A DNA stretch of 64,000 nt from Zygnema cylindricum (lineage: Eukaryota; Streptophyta; Zygnematophyceae; Zygnematales; Zygnemataceae), in NCBI GenBank assembly GCA_037447655.1, contig JBBHKE010001049.1, positions 62,001 to 126,000 on the forward strand, written 5' to 3'. The translations under genes were made by a program, and so were the position numbers. The notes beneath the pieces were generated by a model that had not been told where the DNA came from, did not search any database, and saw only the letters and a program-made list of their open reading frames with translations. Below are positions 1-13,807 of the stretch, piece by piece; position 1 is the first letter of the stretch, and each line of letters begins with the position of its first letter.

Positions 1-1706
1 GAGGAAAGAAAGGATAAATGGAGGGAAAAAAAGAGAGCAAGAAAAAAAGGTAAAAGAGAAAAAAATATATAAATACAGAGAAAAAAAACATGTGAAATAG
101 AGAAAAAGTGGATCGATATCTATATCTGTAAAATCGACCATAATAGTCCACAATTACTGCACAAACAGAACATAAACATAAATTAAATAAAAACAAAGTT
201 AAAATCTTTTAATGTTTCATTACAAATTATCCGTTGTGTTCGGCTCATATCTTGGTTTGGGTTATACAGATTTCAATTCACTCACATCTGATTGATAGCT
301 ATGGTTTCAAGTCTTCTGTATGATAAAATTGCAACGAAAAACGTCACGCCATTGTAATGGTTGTGACGTTAACAAATGTCACCTAGCATAAAAGCCTTGG
401 GGAGAATATATCGGTTAGTGATTTAAATCCACACATCATTACAAGTATCGACCTCACATCATTACAACATCAGCAGTATAAAGGAGGCTCCACAGGAAAA
501 TAGCAATTGTCAAATTCCAACTCAAATGACAAACCGGATATTGGTAGTCCATGCATTGTCCTATCAACATAGAGGCACATGTAAAATAGAAAATAGTATG
601 GTGTTTAGTTTACTAACCTGAGAATCAAAGGTTTTTGAGCCATTGATGTTACATAGTACAAGTTAAAACTTATCTTACACATTATATTTCATAGTGAAAC
701 AGACCATTGAAACTTCATTTTTTATCTATGATATCACATCTTTCCAAGCAATCACTACCAATTTGTACAGATAATATTTACATTTAGTTTGTGGTTACAA
801 AAGGCCACAAGGCTACAGTATCATTGTGAGCATCATGCTTTTTTCACTTCTTTCTCTGCCTGCACACCTGCCTGCACACCTAGTATGCAGGCGCTCAAAT
901 CTTACATCTGGATTGCAAGTCTCGGAACTGATATCAGACATGTGTGCACAAAGTTAAACCGGCAAGAATACATTGATGCTAATACCAATACGCGATGTAG
1001 TTATTCCAATGTCAACAAATAGTCATGAATACTTAGTACATAGTATTGTGCTCTCTGACAAATGACAGCAGTCTTCCTTCCCAGTTCCCAGTTCTCTGAC
1101 AAACAGAAAACAAAAAAATGTTTGTTTTTCATTTTTAGAACAAACTGTGTACACATTCATAAAAGTCGACTTAAAAAGTTTGAGAGTTAGGTTTTTTTTA
1201 TATTTTCACGTTGCATAACATAGCATATGGAGCCAACCCTTAATCTTGCTAGCACAATCAACTATACCTGGAAGGAGGTAATAATAGCCACATAAGCATC
1301 AAACTAAAACCAAGGAAACAAGGAATCAAGTCGAATGCCTCAGCAAGAGATTCTCTAAAACCACAAATACAGCCAAGATGTTTTCAGGAAACAAGGAGAA
1401 ATAAATTTTAAACTGGAAGACTTTTGCAACAAGATTAGATGGTATGGTGGTTCCTTCTTGAGCAGACATAGCCTTTTAAAAGCATTGTTGCTTGCAGCCG
1501 TTGTCATAAATACTGAATACAATGTTTGACTAAATGTACATTGTGCCCTAAAAACTACTCCTACATATTTCTGATCCAGCCACTTAGGTGGTGCAGCTTG
1601 AAGACCATAAGTATTACCAAAGCTAGGTCTACAGAGCAAGACGGATTAAAAAGGCAGCCACCAGCTCCTAAGACAATTTTTTTCCCATATTTTCTCCAAA
1701 TTTAGT
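1..1706. other. FNR downstream flank, no gene seen
   Basis: AT-rich DNA downstream of the minus-strand FNR stop codon. The part next to the gene presumably contains its 3' untranslated region, but I could not place a poly(A) signal with confidence. The first ~115 bases are GA-rich. Short open frames exist, but none shows a recognisable domain or splice structure. Confidence 0.5.
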
Positions 1707-4646
<2,940 letters not shown>

Positions 4647-4860
4647 TTGAGACAAGCAGTCCTTTGCAGAAGAAATTCAATTCCTTGTTGTCCTGCTTGT
4701 AAAAGATTCACAGCTTACGAGACAACGAATCAATCTGAACATACGAAGTGCGTTCTTAGAGAAACAAGAAGAAAAGGATATGCAAAATCTGGTCCGTACT
4801 CCGAGCCCAGGGAGCGGATCGCGACCTTTGAATTGTTCTGGATAGGATGGATCCAACAGC

Positions 4861-4878
4861 TTTAAATATTCACACGTG
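4861..4878 (-). promoter_or_regulatory. FNR promoter: TATA-like box with adjacent G-box
   Basis: On the minus strand, a G-box core CACGTG (4878-4873) is followed four bases later by TATTTAAA (4868-4861), 215 bp upstream of the FNR ATG. A start site ~30 bp downstream of the TATA-like box would give a 5' leader of roughly 185 nt. G-boxes bind bZIP/bHLH factors in many light-regulated plant genes. A role here is inference from position. Confidence 0.5.
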
Positions 4879-5236
4879 TTGAAAGCCAGAGTATGCGGTT
4901 CCGATTGGCAGCTACTTGTGAGCCGCAAATAGGGTGCCAGCATGTCCGGTCCGCTAAATTGCCGTTTTGGCAGCCACATAATGGAAGGGAGGCTGACTGG
5001 CAATCCTTTGGTCTACAAAAAGGATACGGAGCAGCTGACATGGCAACTCCTGAGTGGTTTCTAAAGTGCTAAAATAAATGAGCAAAATCGGGCAAGTAAA
5101 ACCTGCTTCTATGTCTCTGATTATAACCGTTCGATTGAGCTTCAGATTGTCTCTGAGTACTCTTCTGTTTTAAAAACAGCCAGAAAATCCGGAAGTCTTT
5201 GACCGTTTTTTCAGTAAAGCGAAAAGGCGTGCAGAC

Positions 5237-5356
5237 CATAGTTCAAAAGTAGGTGACCGTACGCCCATACAATATGCCTATTGTATGCAAAACATACAAT
5301 ATGGCCTTAAGACCCATATTGTATTGGCCGCAAAATGAAATAAAATAGTAACAGGG
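5237..5356 (+). mobile_element. hAT-like MITE, 5' end fragment
   Basis: Starts with the terminal repeat CATAGTTCAAAAGTAGGTG and continues with the same subterminal sequence, including paired ATACAATA/TATTGTAT hairpin words, as the complete copies at 6747-7231 and 54937-55620. Similarity stops near 5356 and no matching right end is seen, so this is a truncated copy. Confidence 0.65.
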
Positions 5357-6087
5357 TTGAGACAGTACGGCCTAGTACGGAACGGTACTTTCTCCAGTAA
5401 ACAACCCCACTTTTCGCCTGATGGAAGGTTACCCTTAGACCGCAGTACTGTACCCACCGAGCACTCAGACCCGTTTGGTTCGGTTAGGTGAAACGCTGGT
5501 GTGGCCCAACCAGACGTCTCCTTTGAAACCGGTATTGGAATTTACGAACCACCCGACCGTTGGATTATGCCGAACCGAACGGTTCAAACCATTTAGCCGA
5601 CCAAATTCCGTGAGAAACATAAAAAAATAAAATCAGCCTAGAAAATCCTGGAATGACGAATACTGTACTGTAGATAAGTCTACCGTACTAGTTGAGCTTT
5701 TCCGAGCACCAATGTATCTTTTACTTCTGTAGATCTTTGTTACCCTAGCCAGCAGTGCATCCTCCACCGGGCCATATGTACATCCATCGAGCAGTTCAAA
5801 CCATAGTTGTTCATAGCTTTTAGTGCGAGCGATTCAATCGCGACGAATTCTACGTAACGAACGCATTGAACGTTTTGAACAAGTCGTTAAAAATCGTTAA
5901 TGAATTTCCATCCGTACACTTCCGTACATATAAAAAATTTATAGCGTAAAGAAAACAATATTTATATTTGTATCACACTGCATGAATGCATTGGAATTCC
6001 ATCATCAACTGGTATCGGCAAATGTGTATTCGGGCTATATCTAGGCATTGTACACCCGGTTTCAACTCTTGGCAGGAGCATAATCTT

Positions 6088-6241
6088 GTCAAAGTCTGTC
6101 TGGCTGATGCTATCTATTTGTGTCAAAGTCCGTGTCAAAGTCTGTCTGGCTGATGCTATCTATTTGTGTCAAAGTCTGTCAAAGTCTGTCTGGCTGATGC
6201 TATCTATTTGTGTCAAAGTCCGTCTGGCTAATGTTATCTGA
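6088..6241. repeat. Minisatellite, four copies of a ~34-46 bp unit
   Basis: Four near-identical copies begin at 6088, 6134, 6179 and 6212. The core is GTCAAAGTCTGTCTGGCTGA followed by TGCTATCTATTTGT. Spacing varies because of partial duplications of the first ten bases. No coding signal. Confidence 0.85.
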
Positions 6242-6746
6242 CAGACAGCCAAGGCCGCCTTCTCTCTCTATCTCTCAAACATCACACAATTGTAAAAAAA
6301 TAAAGTAGGTAGGATAGAGGGAGGCGCCTTCCTTGCGGTTTCGTTTTCAAGATTCCATGGCGGTTTCTTTCAAAAAAAACTAAAGAAGACACCCGTACAT
6401 TTTTCAAACTTACCACGGGAATATATTGTGACGTTTCAACGTCTCTTTTCGAACATTTCCGTACATTTTCGATTAAATGTCGTTCAGGTTCCATGAATTT
6501 CTGTTCAGTTCACTAGACAAAAAAGTACTAATAACTGGGACGCATCTTTTCCTCAAATTTCGTACAATTTCGTAAAAATATGTACATTTTACGGAAAATA
6601 TTGTACTTTCCGCGTAAATTGTCCGTTCAGTTTACCGGACAGAAAGTACAACACGTTTTTTTGCGAATTTTTCAAAAGTCACGAATTATATGTTTCAATC
6701 GTAAAAATTGAAAAAATCCCACGATTTGAACAACACTGGTTCAAAA

Positions 6747-7231
6747 CATAGTTCAAAAGTAGGTGAAAGTTAGCCCATACAATATGCATATTGTACGCAA
6801 AACATACAATATGACCTTAAGAGTTAAGACCCATGTTGTATTGGTCGCAAAATGAAAAAAAAGTAGCAGGGTTGAGTTGCACATCGTTCGATAGAGAATT
6901 AAACGTCATCGGACGGTCGCTGATCAAAGTACACCGTGAATCGTTATTATCCTTATGTACACTATTTCGGCACCCCAAAATTTTGACATTGTTACCTTAA
7001 ATATAATAAATTACACTATTTAAAGGTCGTGGACCATAATCTGCCACGTCTCCTGCCACCAAATTATAATGAATGACGCTAATTTTTTCTTTGCACTAAT
7101 AATTTCTATACGTTAATAATGATTCAAGGTGTAGTGATCAAAGTAGCGATCTAAGAAAATCACACGAAAAACCCATAACACAACTGGCGTCTGCCAAAGG
7201 CCTACCATTAAACGCCTACTTTTGAACTATG
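6747..7231. mobile_element. hAT-like MITE, complete (485 bp)
   Basis: Terminal inverted repeats CATAGTTCAAAAGTAGG / CCTACTTTTGAACTATG are flanked by 8-bp duplications, GTTCAAAA on the left (6739-6746) and GTTCAAAC on the right (7232-7239), 7 of 8 matching. An 8-bp duplication is the hAT hallmark. No coding capacity, so it is non-autonomous. Related copies are at 54937-55620 and, truncated, at 5237-5356. Confidence 0.8.
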
Positions 7232-7397
7232 GTTCAAACTGGGTTCGGAGGTGATCGGACCGAACCGCGCGGTATGGTTTCTTACGTACCAAAGGGATTG
7301 AAACCGCTGACGGAAAAATGAAACCGAACTAGTAAAAATCCGGTTTGGAAAGTCGGTTCATATGAAACGGATTTGGTCTAAACCAGAGCGAGCACTA

Positions 7398-7583
7398 CAC
7401 CGCCAATCGTTATTAGCGTACAGGTTTCTTTAGCGTATAGGAATAATTACAGTGATTTAAGCTAATTAATAATTTGAAAATTTTGAAAGAAATCGTTTAC
7501 TCTATTTATAAATTAGGGTTCTTTTTTTTAATTTGAGAAACAAAAAGCGGGACCGATCAATACGCTAATAGCGATTGGCGGTG
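7398..7583. mobile_element. Mariner-like MITE (186 bp)
   Basis: Inverted ends CACCGCCAATCGTTATTAGC / GCTAATAGCGATTGGCGGTG are flanked by TA on both sides (7396-7397, 7584-7585), as expected of Tc1/mariner-type insertion. The interior is AT-rich and non-coding. It is the same family as 54903-55811 (which carries a later insertion) and the diverged 13318-13805 copy. Confidence 0.8.
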
Positions 7584-7585
7584 TA

Positions 7586-9540
7586 CTGTACTGTACAGTA
7601 TCTCTAAAGCCAAATCGGAGCATGGTTGCGTTTCCAAACCTCGATTTTAATGTAATTTAACAAGAATTTGACTCTCGCGAATGTACAGTAATTATGCAAA
7701 ATCTACACCAATATCGAAATGAGCATTCTCATGAAAGTTCATATACCAGTTTCAGCAGTTTGAAACTGTTATATCGAACGTACCACCGTTGAGATAGACA
7801 CTTAAACAACGTTTATTTAATCCACTAACTTGCTTTTCCCATGAAAATGCAATTTTCTGGTGTTATGTTTTTGTCAAATTGATTGAACCTTTCATTTCCC
7901 CAAATTTAAAATAGGTTTTGTAATAAATATAATGTTTAATGTGGTAAGTACAAAATTCAAACCTAAGGTACGCAAACTTTATGCACTATCTTAGTTTTGT
8001 TCACTATAACAGTCGTTATAAACTTTAATCTATTAGGAATAGGGTGTGTCGGCTTATATTGTGTGTCGTGTGTGTTTCAAGAGTAATTGAACGTTTTTGG
8101 TGTTTTAGTCTATTATAAATTAATCATGGTCATTTCACGAGTTTGTAGCCTACCATTTTCCACGGTAAAAAAACAAATAATGGAGTTACATATGGTTGTA
8201 AAATCCTTACCGAAGTGATTTTTAAAACGAGGTGACTTTTACTATTTTTCCTCCCGTGACATAAATTTCATACTACGGTCTGGTAAATGACAAGATGGAG
8301 ATAAGATAAAACATAAAATGTGATGTAAGACGGTATTTTACATTTATCGACCTTACATTTTGTTTTGGGGTCAACGTTAATGGAATTTTTGTATGTTACT
8401 TATATAAGAATAACTTTGGACACTAGCTATTTTTTTTATTCATAAAAATTCGTGTTTTTTTACATGTGTACCTATACATGTATATACACATGTACAAACA
8501 AGTTTAGGTTCAACTTCATAGACAATTTAAAAATAACGGATTAAAACTAGGTTGAATCAACCAACATTTGTTTTTAAAAATCTCCCACACACAACAAGTC
8601 GACCTATTATGGTAATGTTGTCACATCCAAGTTTAATAACAATAAAAAGGTACATGGTAATGTTAAAATACCTACAATTAACAATGTTTATGAATGGGTC
8701 TCAATACATGCTTTTAATTTTTTTCTTTTGAATTCGATAATAATGTGATATTAACTTAAAGGTAATTTAAAATAAGGCACTATATCCATTATTTAGGTAA
8801 ATATTCCAAAGTAACAAATGGATGACTCTCCCTAAAATATTTTGAAAGGATTGCTTCATACAACGCTCAACGTTTGGAAAAAGACGGAATCTCTCACTTT
8901 ATTTGTTTTCCTAGTGAAACCCGACAAAATACATATGTTGAAAATTCGTGTATATTTTTATGTTTTATTCTCATTTCATAAATCATAAACGTTATTTAAA
9001 AAACATTTGTTGTGTATGTAAACAAGAAAAACTTGTTGTTAACATATGTGCATTAACTACAAAATTCTCAACAAATAACTTGCGAGCCAAACATAAACGA
9101 TGTTTTTATTGTCATAGTTATGTGATGATATCTATCCCACAACACTCGATTTGTCCTCGGGTTTTGTTGAAATGGATTAACTGAGACGATTGTGTTCAAA
9201 TCGTATTTGAAACACCCGTCGTACATTGCAAGCTATCACACCAATCCCCCTTCAAACAGTTTTTAAACTATACGTTTATGTATTTGGTATGAAGCATGAC
9301 ATTAATATAATTTGATGATACATCGATTTATAGTCGTACTAAGAAAAAAACACACCCAACATGTTCGTTTAGTGTTAAATGTCAAAAAATACAATTATTT
9401 ACACATTAAACAATGAAATAATACATTAAAAAAAATGCAATTGTAACATTCAAACCTGATTCCGAAAGATATATGGTTTTAGACCGGATTCTGAAAGATT
9501 TATATGTTAGGATCGATGAAGAAAATCATGATACTCTATT
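7586..9540. other. AT-rich intergenic, nothing recognised
   Basis: About 2 kb of AT-rich DNA with no gene, splice pattern, tRNA or clear repeat that I can support. Confidence 0.4.
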
Positions 9541-9544
9541 CCGT

Positions 9545-10040
9545 GTTATGTTGTTTTAATACCTTTTTCTCTTCCTCACTCTCTCCCTCCCTCCTCTCCT
9601 TCCATCTCTCCCCCCTCTCTCGCGTCCCTTTACGTTCCTCCCTACTCCCTCTTCTTTCTTCCCTCCTCCCTCTTCCCTCCTCTTTCTCCATTTTTTTCCC
9701 CCTCTCTTCCCTCCCCCATCTTCCTTCCTCCCTCCATTCATCCATCCTCCCTCCTCTCTCCTCTTTATCCATCCTCCCTCCTCCCCCCCCTTAATCCTTG
9801 TTCCCTCCTCTCTCCTCTCTCTTCCCTCTTTCCTCGCTCCTCCCTCCTCCCTCACCCCCCCTCATTCGTTCCTCTTACCTCATTCCTCTTTCATCCTCCC
9901 TCCTCCTCCCTCTTCCCTCCTCCCTATTTTTTCTCCCCTTTTCTGATGTTCATCCTCTCTCCATGTTCATCTTTCCTCTTTCCTTTTTTTTACCTTTTCA
10001 TTGTACTTTTTCCATTCCTCTCCCCTCTCTACTCGATGGA
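9545..10040. repeat. Pyrimidine tract (CCTCC/CCCTC-rich)
   Basis: About 0.5 kb in which the plus strand is almost entirely C and T, built of CTCCCTCC, TCCTCCCT and TCTTCC words. It keeps frames open on both strands, but their translations are low-complexity (Ser/Pro/Leu on plus, Gly/Arg/Glu on minus), so no gene is called. Confidence 0.85.
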
Positions 10041-10600
10041 AGCATAAGTTTAAATTGAAAGCTTTAAGTTTTAAGGTAAAGGATTTCATCGCTAGTTTGT
10101 TTGTACCTATTAGATACGCATCTGTTTTGGAACAACATTATCAAAATCAGACCAATATATCATAAATGTATATCGTCATATTCTAATTTTATGTAAGATG
10201 TGCATCTCTATCAGTAGTTCACATCGAAAATCTGAAAACTATTACATCATTGCACCTTTTTGTTGATTAATCGGTACATATATATTAATTAATACCTAAT
10301 ACTATTTTTATGCGAGGGACGTGGCATATTGTAGTCCATCGTTTTAAATGGTGTTGTCAACACTATTTTATGATTCAGCTAAGACCATATTAGTGTTATT
10401 AACGTTATTAAAGATGGGCAATTGTACCGATAAAGTGCTTTTGTTTACTTTCGTTTTTCTTTGAACCATGCATTCGTGAATCTATTCATTCCAAGTTTTA
10501 TTTTTTAGAGCAGAATCAAAACAATTTTCGAAAATTGTTGGAGCCGAACGAAATCATAAAACACTCGAAACCCTAAAAACAATTTTTGTTGCGTGCAAGT
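10041..10600. other. AT-rich intergenic, nothing recognised
   Basis: No gene seen. 10331-10400 contains a partial near-palindrome around AAATGGTGTTGTCAACACTA, which resembles a stretch near 60735 in the SNARE intron. Confidence 0.35.
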
Positions 10601-10607
10601 AGTTATC

Positions 10608-13320
10608 AAAAATTGTACATTTGAAACACAGGTAAGGTTCGTTAGTTGTCTCGTCCGTGGAGTGAAAGGTGTGAAAGGGTCCAAAATGCGCCGTGACATT
10701 CACACTTTATAAAATACCGCCCGGGTACCTTAGATTTTTAGGGTAATAGGGTTATTGGTTGTGTTTTTTTTTTATATAAAAAAAACACAAATGAGAAAAA
10801 AACCATAAACCTATTTATACTTGCAACGCGCCGTGTGGCCCGAGGCGTCGTAAAGGGAAATGGGAGAGGGGGGTGAAGTGGACCCCTTCACACGCGATAT
10901 TCACACCAAAAAACGCAAGATTTAGTATAGTACAAGCTACGTACTTTTGAGTTCAAACTTGATGTCAACCCGTCGAATAACTTTGACTGGCAAAATATTG
11001 TAACGACGGTTAAAAAAGTGTCGCGCTTGCAAACGTCCACCGTCATAAAGAAAAAACAATTCACACGGTCGGCGTAGGTATACTGTAACAAAACTTCGGC
11101 AACCACATGTAAATAAAATGGTTGCGCACAGATAGTTTCTCACTTCACGTGAGCTCCACTGTGAGAGCACATACTGATAGCCTATTCCCACCGAAAAAAA
11201 AATCACTTCTGCTACAGACGGGCGTTCAAATAATGTACGGTTTTTTGTGCACTACTTTGTTGTTCTCATAAGTTCCCGCAAAACCGTACAATAGAACTTC
11301 CTCAAAATATTTGAGGATATTGAAGTCGGGTTAAGGTTGCGTCTTTCTTTGAAATAGGCCAACGGTAAACCAAAAAGATGACAAAGCAAAAACAACATCC
11401 AAACGGCTATTTCATTGTTTTCGCGCGAAAAAACTGTCTAACTTTGAACCACCGTCGTCATCTTTCGAGCATTCGTTCTTGAGGGGGATGTATTAGTAAG
11501 CTTGAAAAACCGCAAGTTTGTTTTCGCGCCTAAGTTTGATGATGGCTAAACATGTGACGTGTCACGAGGCACCTTCAATCGGAGTTACGTGCCAAAACTT
11601 TAGTGTGAAAAAAACTCGTTTTGCGATGAGTTTTGGGAAAATCATCGGAACGCGCAAAATGTTACAAATGCTCCGGTGGGAATATGCTATGACAGTTAAC
11701 TTAGGGTGCGTCTCCATTTGCTAAAGTAAGGGTGTTTTTTCTACCGTTTTCTTGTAAAACTTAGAGCTGTGCAGCGTAAGTTTGAACCGAAAAAAAAATA
11801 GAAAAAAAGAGAAGTACATTATGCGTCATCATTGATATTAGGATGTAATACATGTTGTCGTCTTGTGTTATTCGACCCAGAACCACGCAAAAAAACGCCA
11901 TCTTCAAACTTTTATTTAAAATACATGAAAGATGTGTTTTGAAACAAAGTATTTTCAAAAAACAAATAGGAACACATATTCGCACGTTTAAACTTTTTTA
12001 AGAAAATTTCAAATGAACTTAAGAGACGGCGAAAGGTACAGTATTTGATATTTTTTGCCCATCAAAGTTTACAATTTGTTTTGTTTTGTAGGGTTTGGTT
12101 CAGTACGGATTTTTCAATTCCAGAGGTCTGAAAATTTCGATGTCATTTGACAAAATCGTGAGAAATCTCTGAGGGCGCCTCAACAAGTTGCACACGCCGC
12201 CTCTGTCACTTGGCCTCACATTCTCTCCTTCAAACTGCATCACTCTTTCAAATTTCACTATTTCTCATCCTTTCACAAGACAGCTCTTCGCTGACCGCAA
12301 GGAAGCTGGAGAAAACTAGATTACCAAAAAAATATATAATTATTGTGTTTTTTATTGGGTTTAATACGTCACACTTAATCTACTGTGCATATCGGTTATT
12401 CTAAAACCAAATTTTATTATGATTATTATGATTATTTTTATTTGTTTTTCTTTACTATCTTTAACTCTTTACACAATGATGAAAATATCAATGCATCCTT
12501 TAGGAGTTAAAAAAAAAAACTTCAACTTTTGGTGATTAAATCAAACATGAGATTAGGTTTTTGATATAGGAATAGAGATTTATTGCCAAGAAGGCAACCG
12601 TATAGGGAAGGCAGCATCAGCCATGGACAACATCCATAGACAAAGGGTTTGAAAAGGTAAATGTTTACAAATGTCACCTAAAACTATGCGACGTCATTGA
12701 CTATTTTGAACAATCAGGCGTGTGATTACAAATTGTAAACATTAGCAACCGTCACAGGCATTTTCAACGTATACAATTGTCACACCCTTAAGTAACATTT
12801 TTTTTTTACACATAGAGACACTTGAAATTCGGGTTCGCAGGATTTGCGCTAAAAAACAAAGTAATTCCCCTAAGTTTTAAATACATAGAGACACACCCTT
12901 AAGGTGGCCTCCCATTAGCGAAAATGTGGGGTTGTTTACTAAGGGTCGTACCGTTTCGTACAAGTGCGTATCTTTTTGTTTTCAACGTAACGATTTGCGA
13001 TTAGATTCCATTTTTGCGGCTATCATAAATGTCACTATTTGCTCTCACAGTGGAGCTCACCTGAAATGAGAAACTACCTGCGCGCAACCATTTTATTTAC
13101 ATGTGGTTGTCGAAGTTTTGTTACAGTAAACCTACGCCGACCATGTGAATTGTTTTTTTTTTTATAACAGTCGACGTTTGCAAGCGTAACATTTTTTTAA
13201 TCGTCGTTACAATATTTCGCGAATCAAAGTTGTTCGACGGATTGACCGTCAAATTTGAACTAAAAGGTACGTAACTTGTACTATATTGTACTTCAAATGT
13301 ACAATTTTTGACAACTACAC
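10608..13320. repeat. Long inverted repeat with ~250-bp arms
   Basis: Sequence at 10917-11176 reappears reverse-complemented at about 13036-13293, with shared words such as ACATGTAAATAAAATGG and GAGCTCCACTGTGAGAGCA. The outermost piece at 10608-10625 (AAAAATTGTACATTTGA) also matches 13295-13313 in inverse orientation, so the left arm appears interrupted. Long inverted ends suggest a foldback or MULE-like DNA element. No transposase ORF lies inside. The PIF-like element at 11704-12898 sits in its centre. Confidence 0.65.
11704..12898. mobile_element. PIF/Harbinger-like non-autonomous element
   Basis: The left end GGGTGCGTCTCCATTTG and right end CATAGAGACACACCC are imperfect inverted repeats. 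They are flanked by TTA on both sides (11701-11703 and 12899-12901). A GGG start and a 3-bp TWA duplication are characteristic of PIF/Harbinger and Tourist-like elements. The left end is also similar to 49222 and 51056. No transposase is encoded. Confidence 0.65.
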
Positions 13321-13805
13321 CGCGAATCCTAATTAGAGTAAAGAAAAAATTAGAGTAAAAAAAGAGAACAAAATAATTAGTGTTGTGAACTATAATTTGT
13401 GTGATATAACTTTTTAAAAAATAAATTTGCTCTAATTTATTTAAGTAGTCTAATTTGACGCGCATAACATCTCGAATGTAAGTTAGGTATTCGTACAGAA
13501 TTTGATAAAACGTATAGTTTATCGTCACAATGACGTTTGCACTACGTGGTATGTTAAAACGCAGTTACATGATAACGACCTGCATTAAATCATTATTTGT
13601 GCTTTTTTACTTAATAAATTATAATATTACAGAGTAAGACACCGATCGTACGCCACACTATTTAAAACGACACTGTACTAGATTTGTTAACGCTCATTAA
13701 AAAAACACTTTAAATAGTATAATGAAAAATTTAGAATCCTTTACTCTATTTTACGTGATAGAGTGGAAAATTAGGGCGACCAAATTAGAATAACAATTGG
13801 CGGTG
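13318..13805. mobile_element. Diverged mariner-like MITE
   Basis: Begins CACCGCGAATCCTAATTAG after TA (13316-13317) and ends AATTGGCGGTG before TA (13806-13807), so it belongs to the family of 7398-7583. It is 488 bp and more diverged. Its left end directly abuts the right arm of the long inverted repeat. Confidence 0.6.
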
Positions 13806-13807
13806 TA

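Larger units (their letters stand above)
4900..6740. other. Intergenic, only repeat fragments
   Basis: No gene seen. Contains the hAT-like MITE fragment at 5237-5356 and the minisatellite at 6088-6241, otherwise AT-rich unique-looking DNA. Many short words such as GTACATTT and GTACGG recur, as they do through much of the intergenic sequence here. Confidence 0.4.

Noticed and set aside
1355-1639. A 94-codon open frame on the minus strand downstream of FNR
   Set aside because: No domain or splice evidence. It is most simply FNR 3' flank.
9504-10058. Overlapping open frames on both strands
   Set aside because: Pyrimidine-tract composition prevents stop codons, and the translations are pure low complexity.
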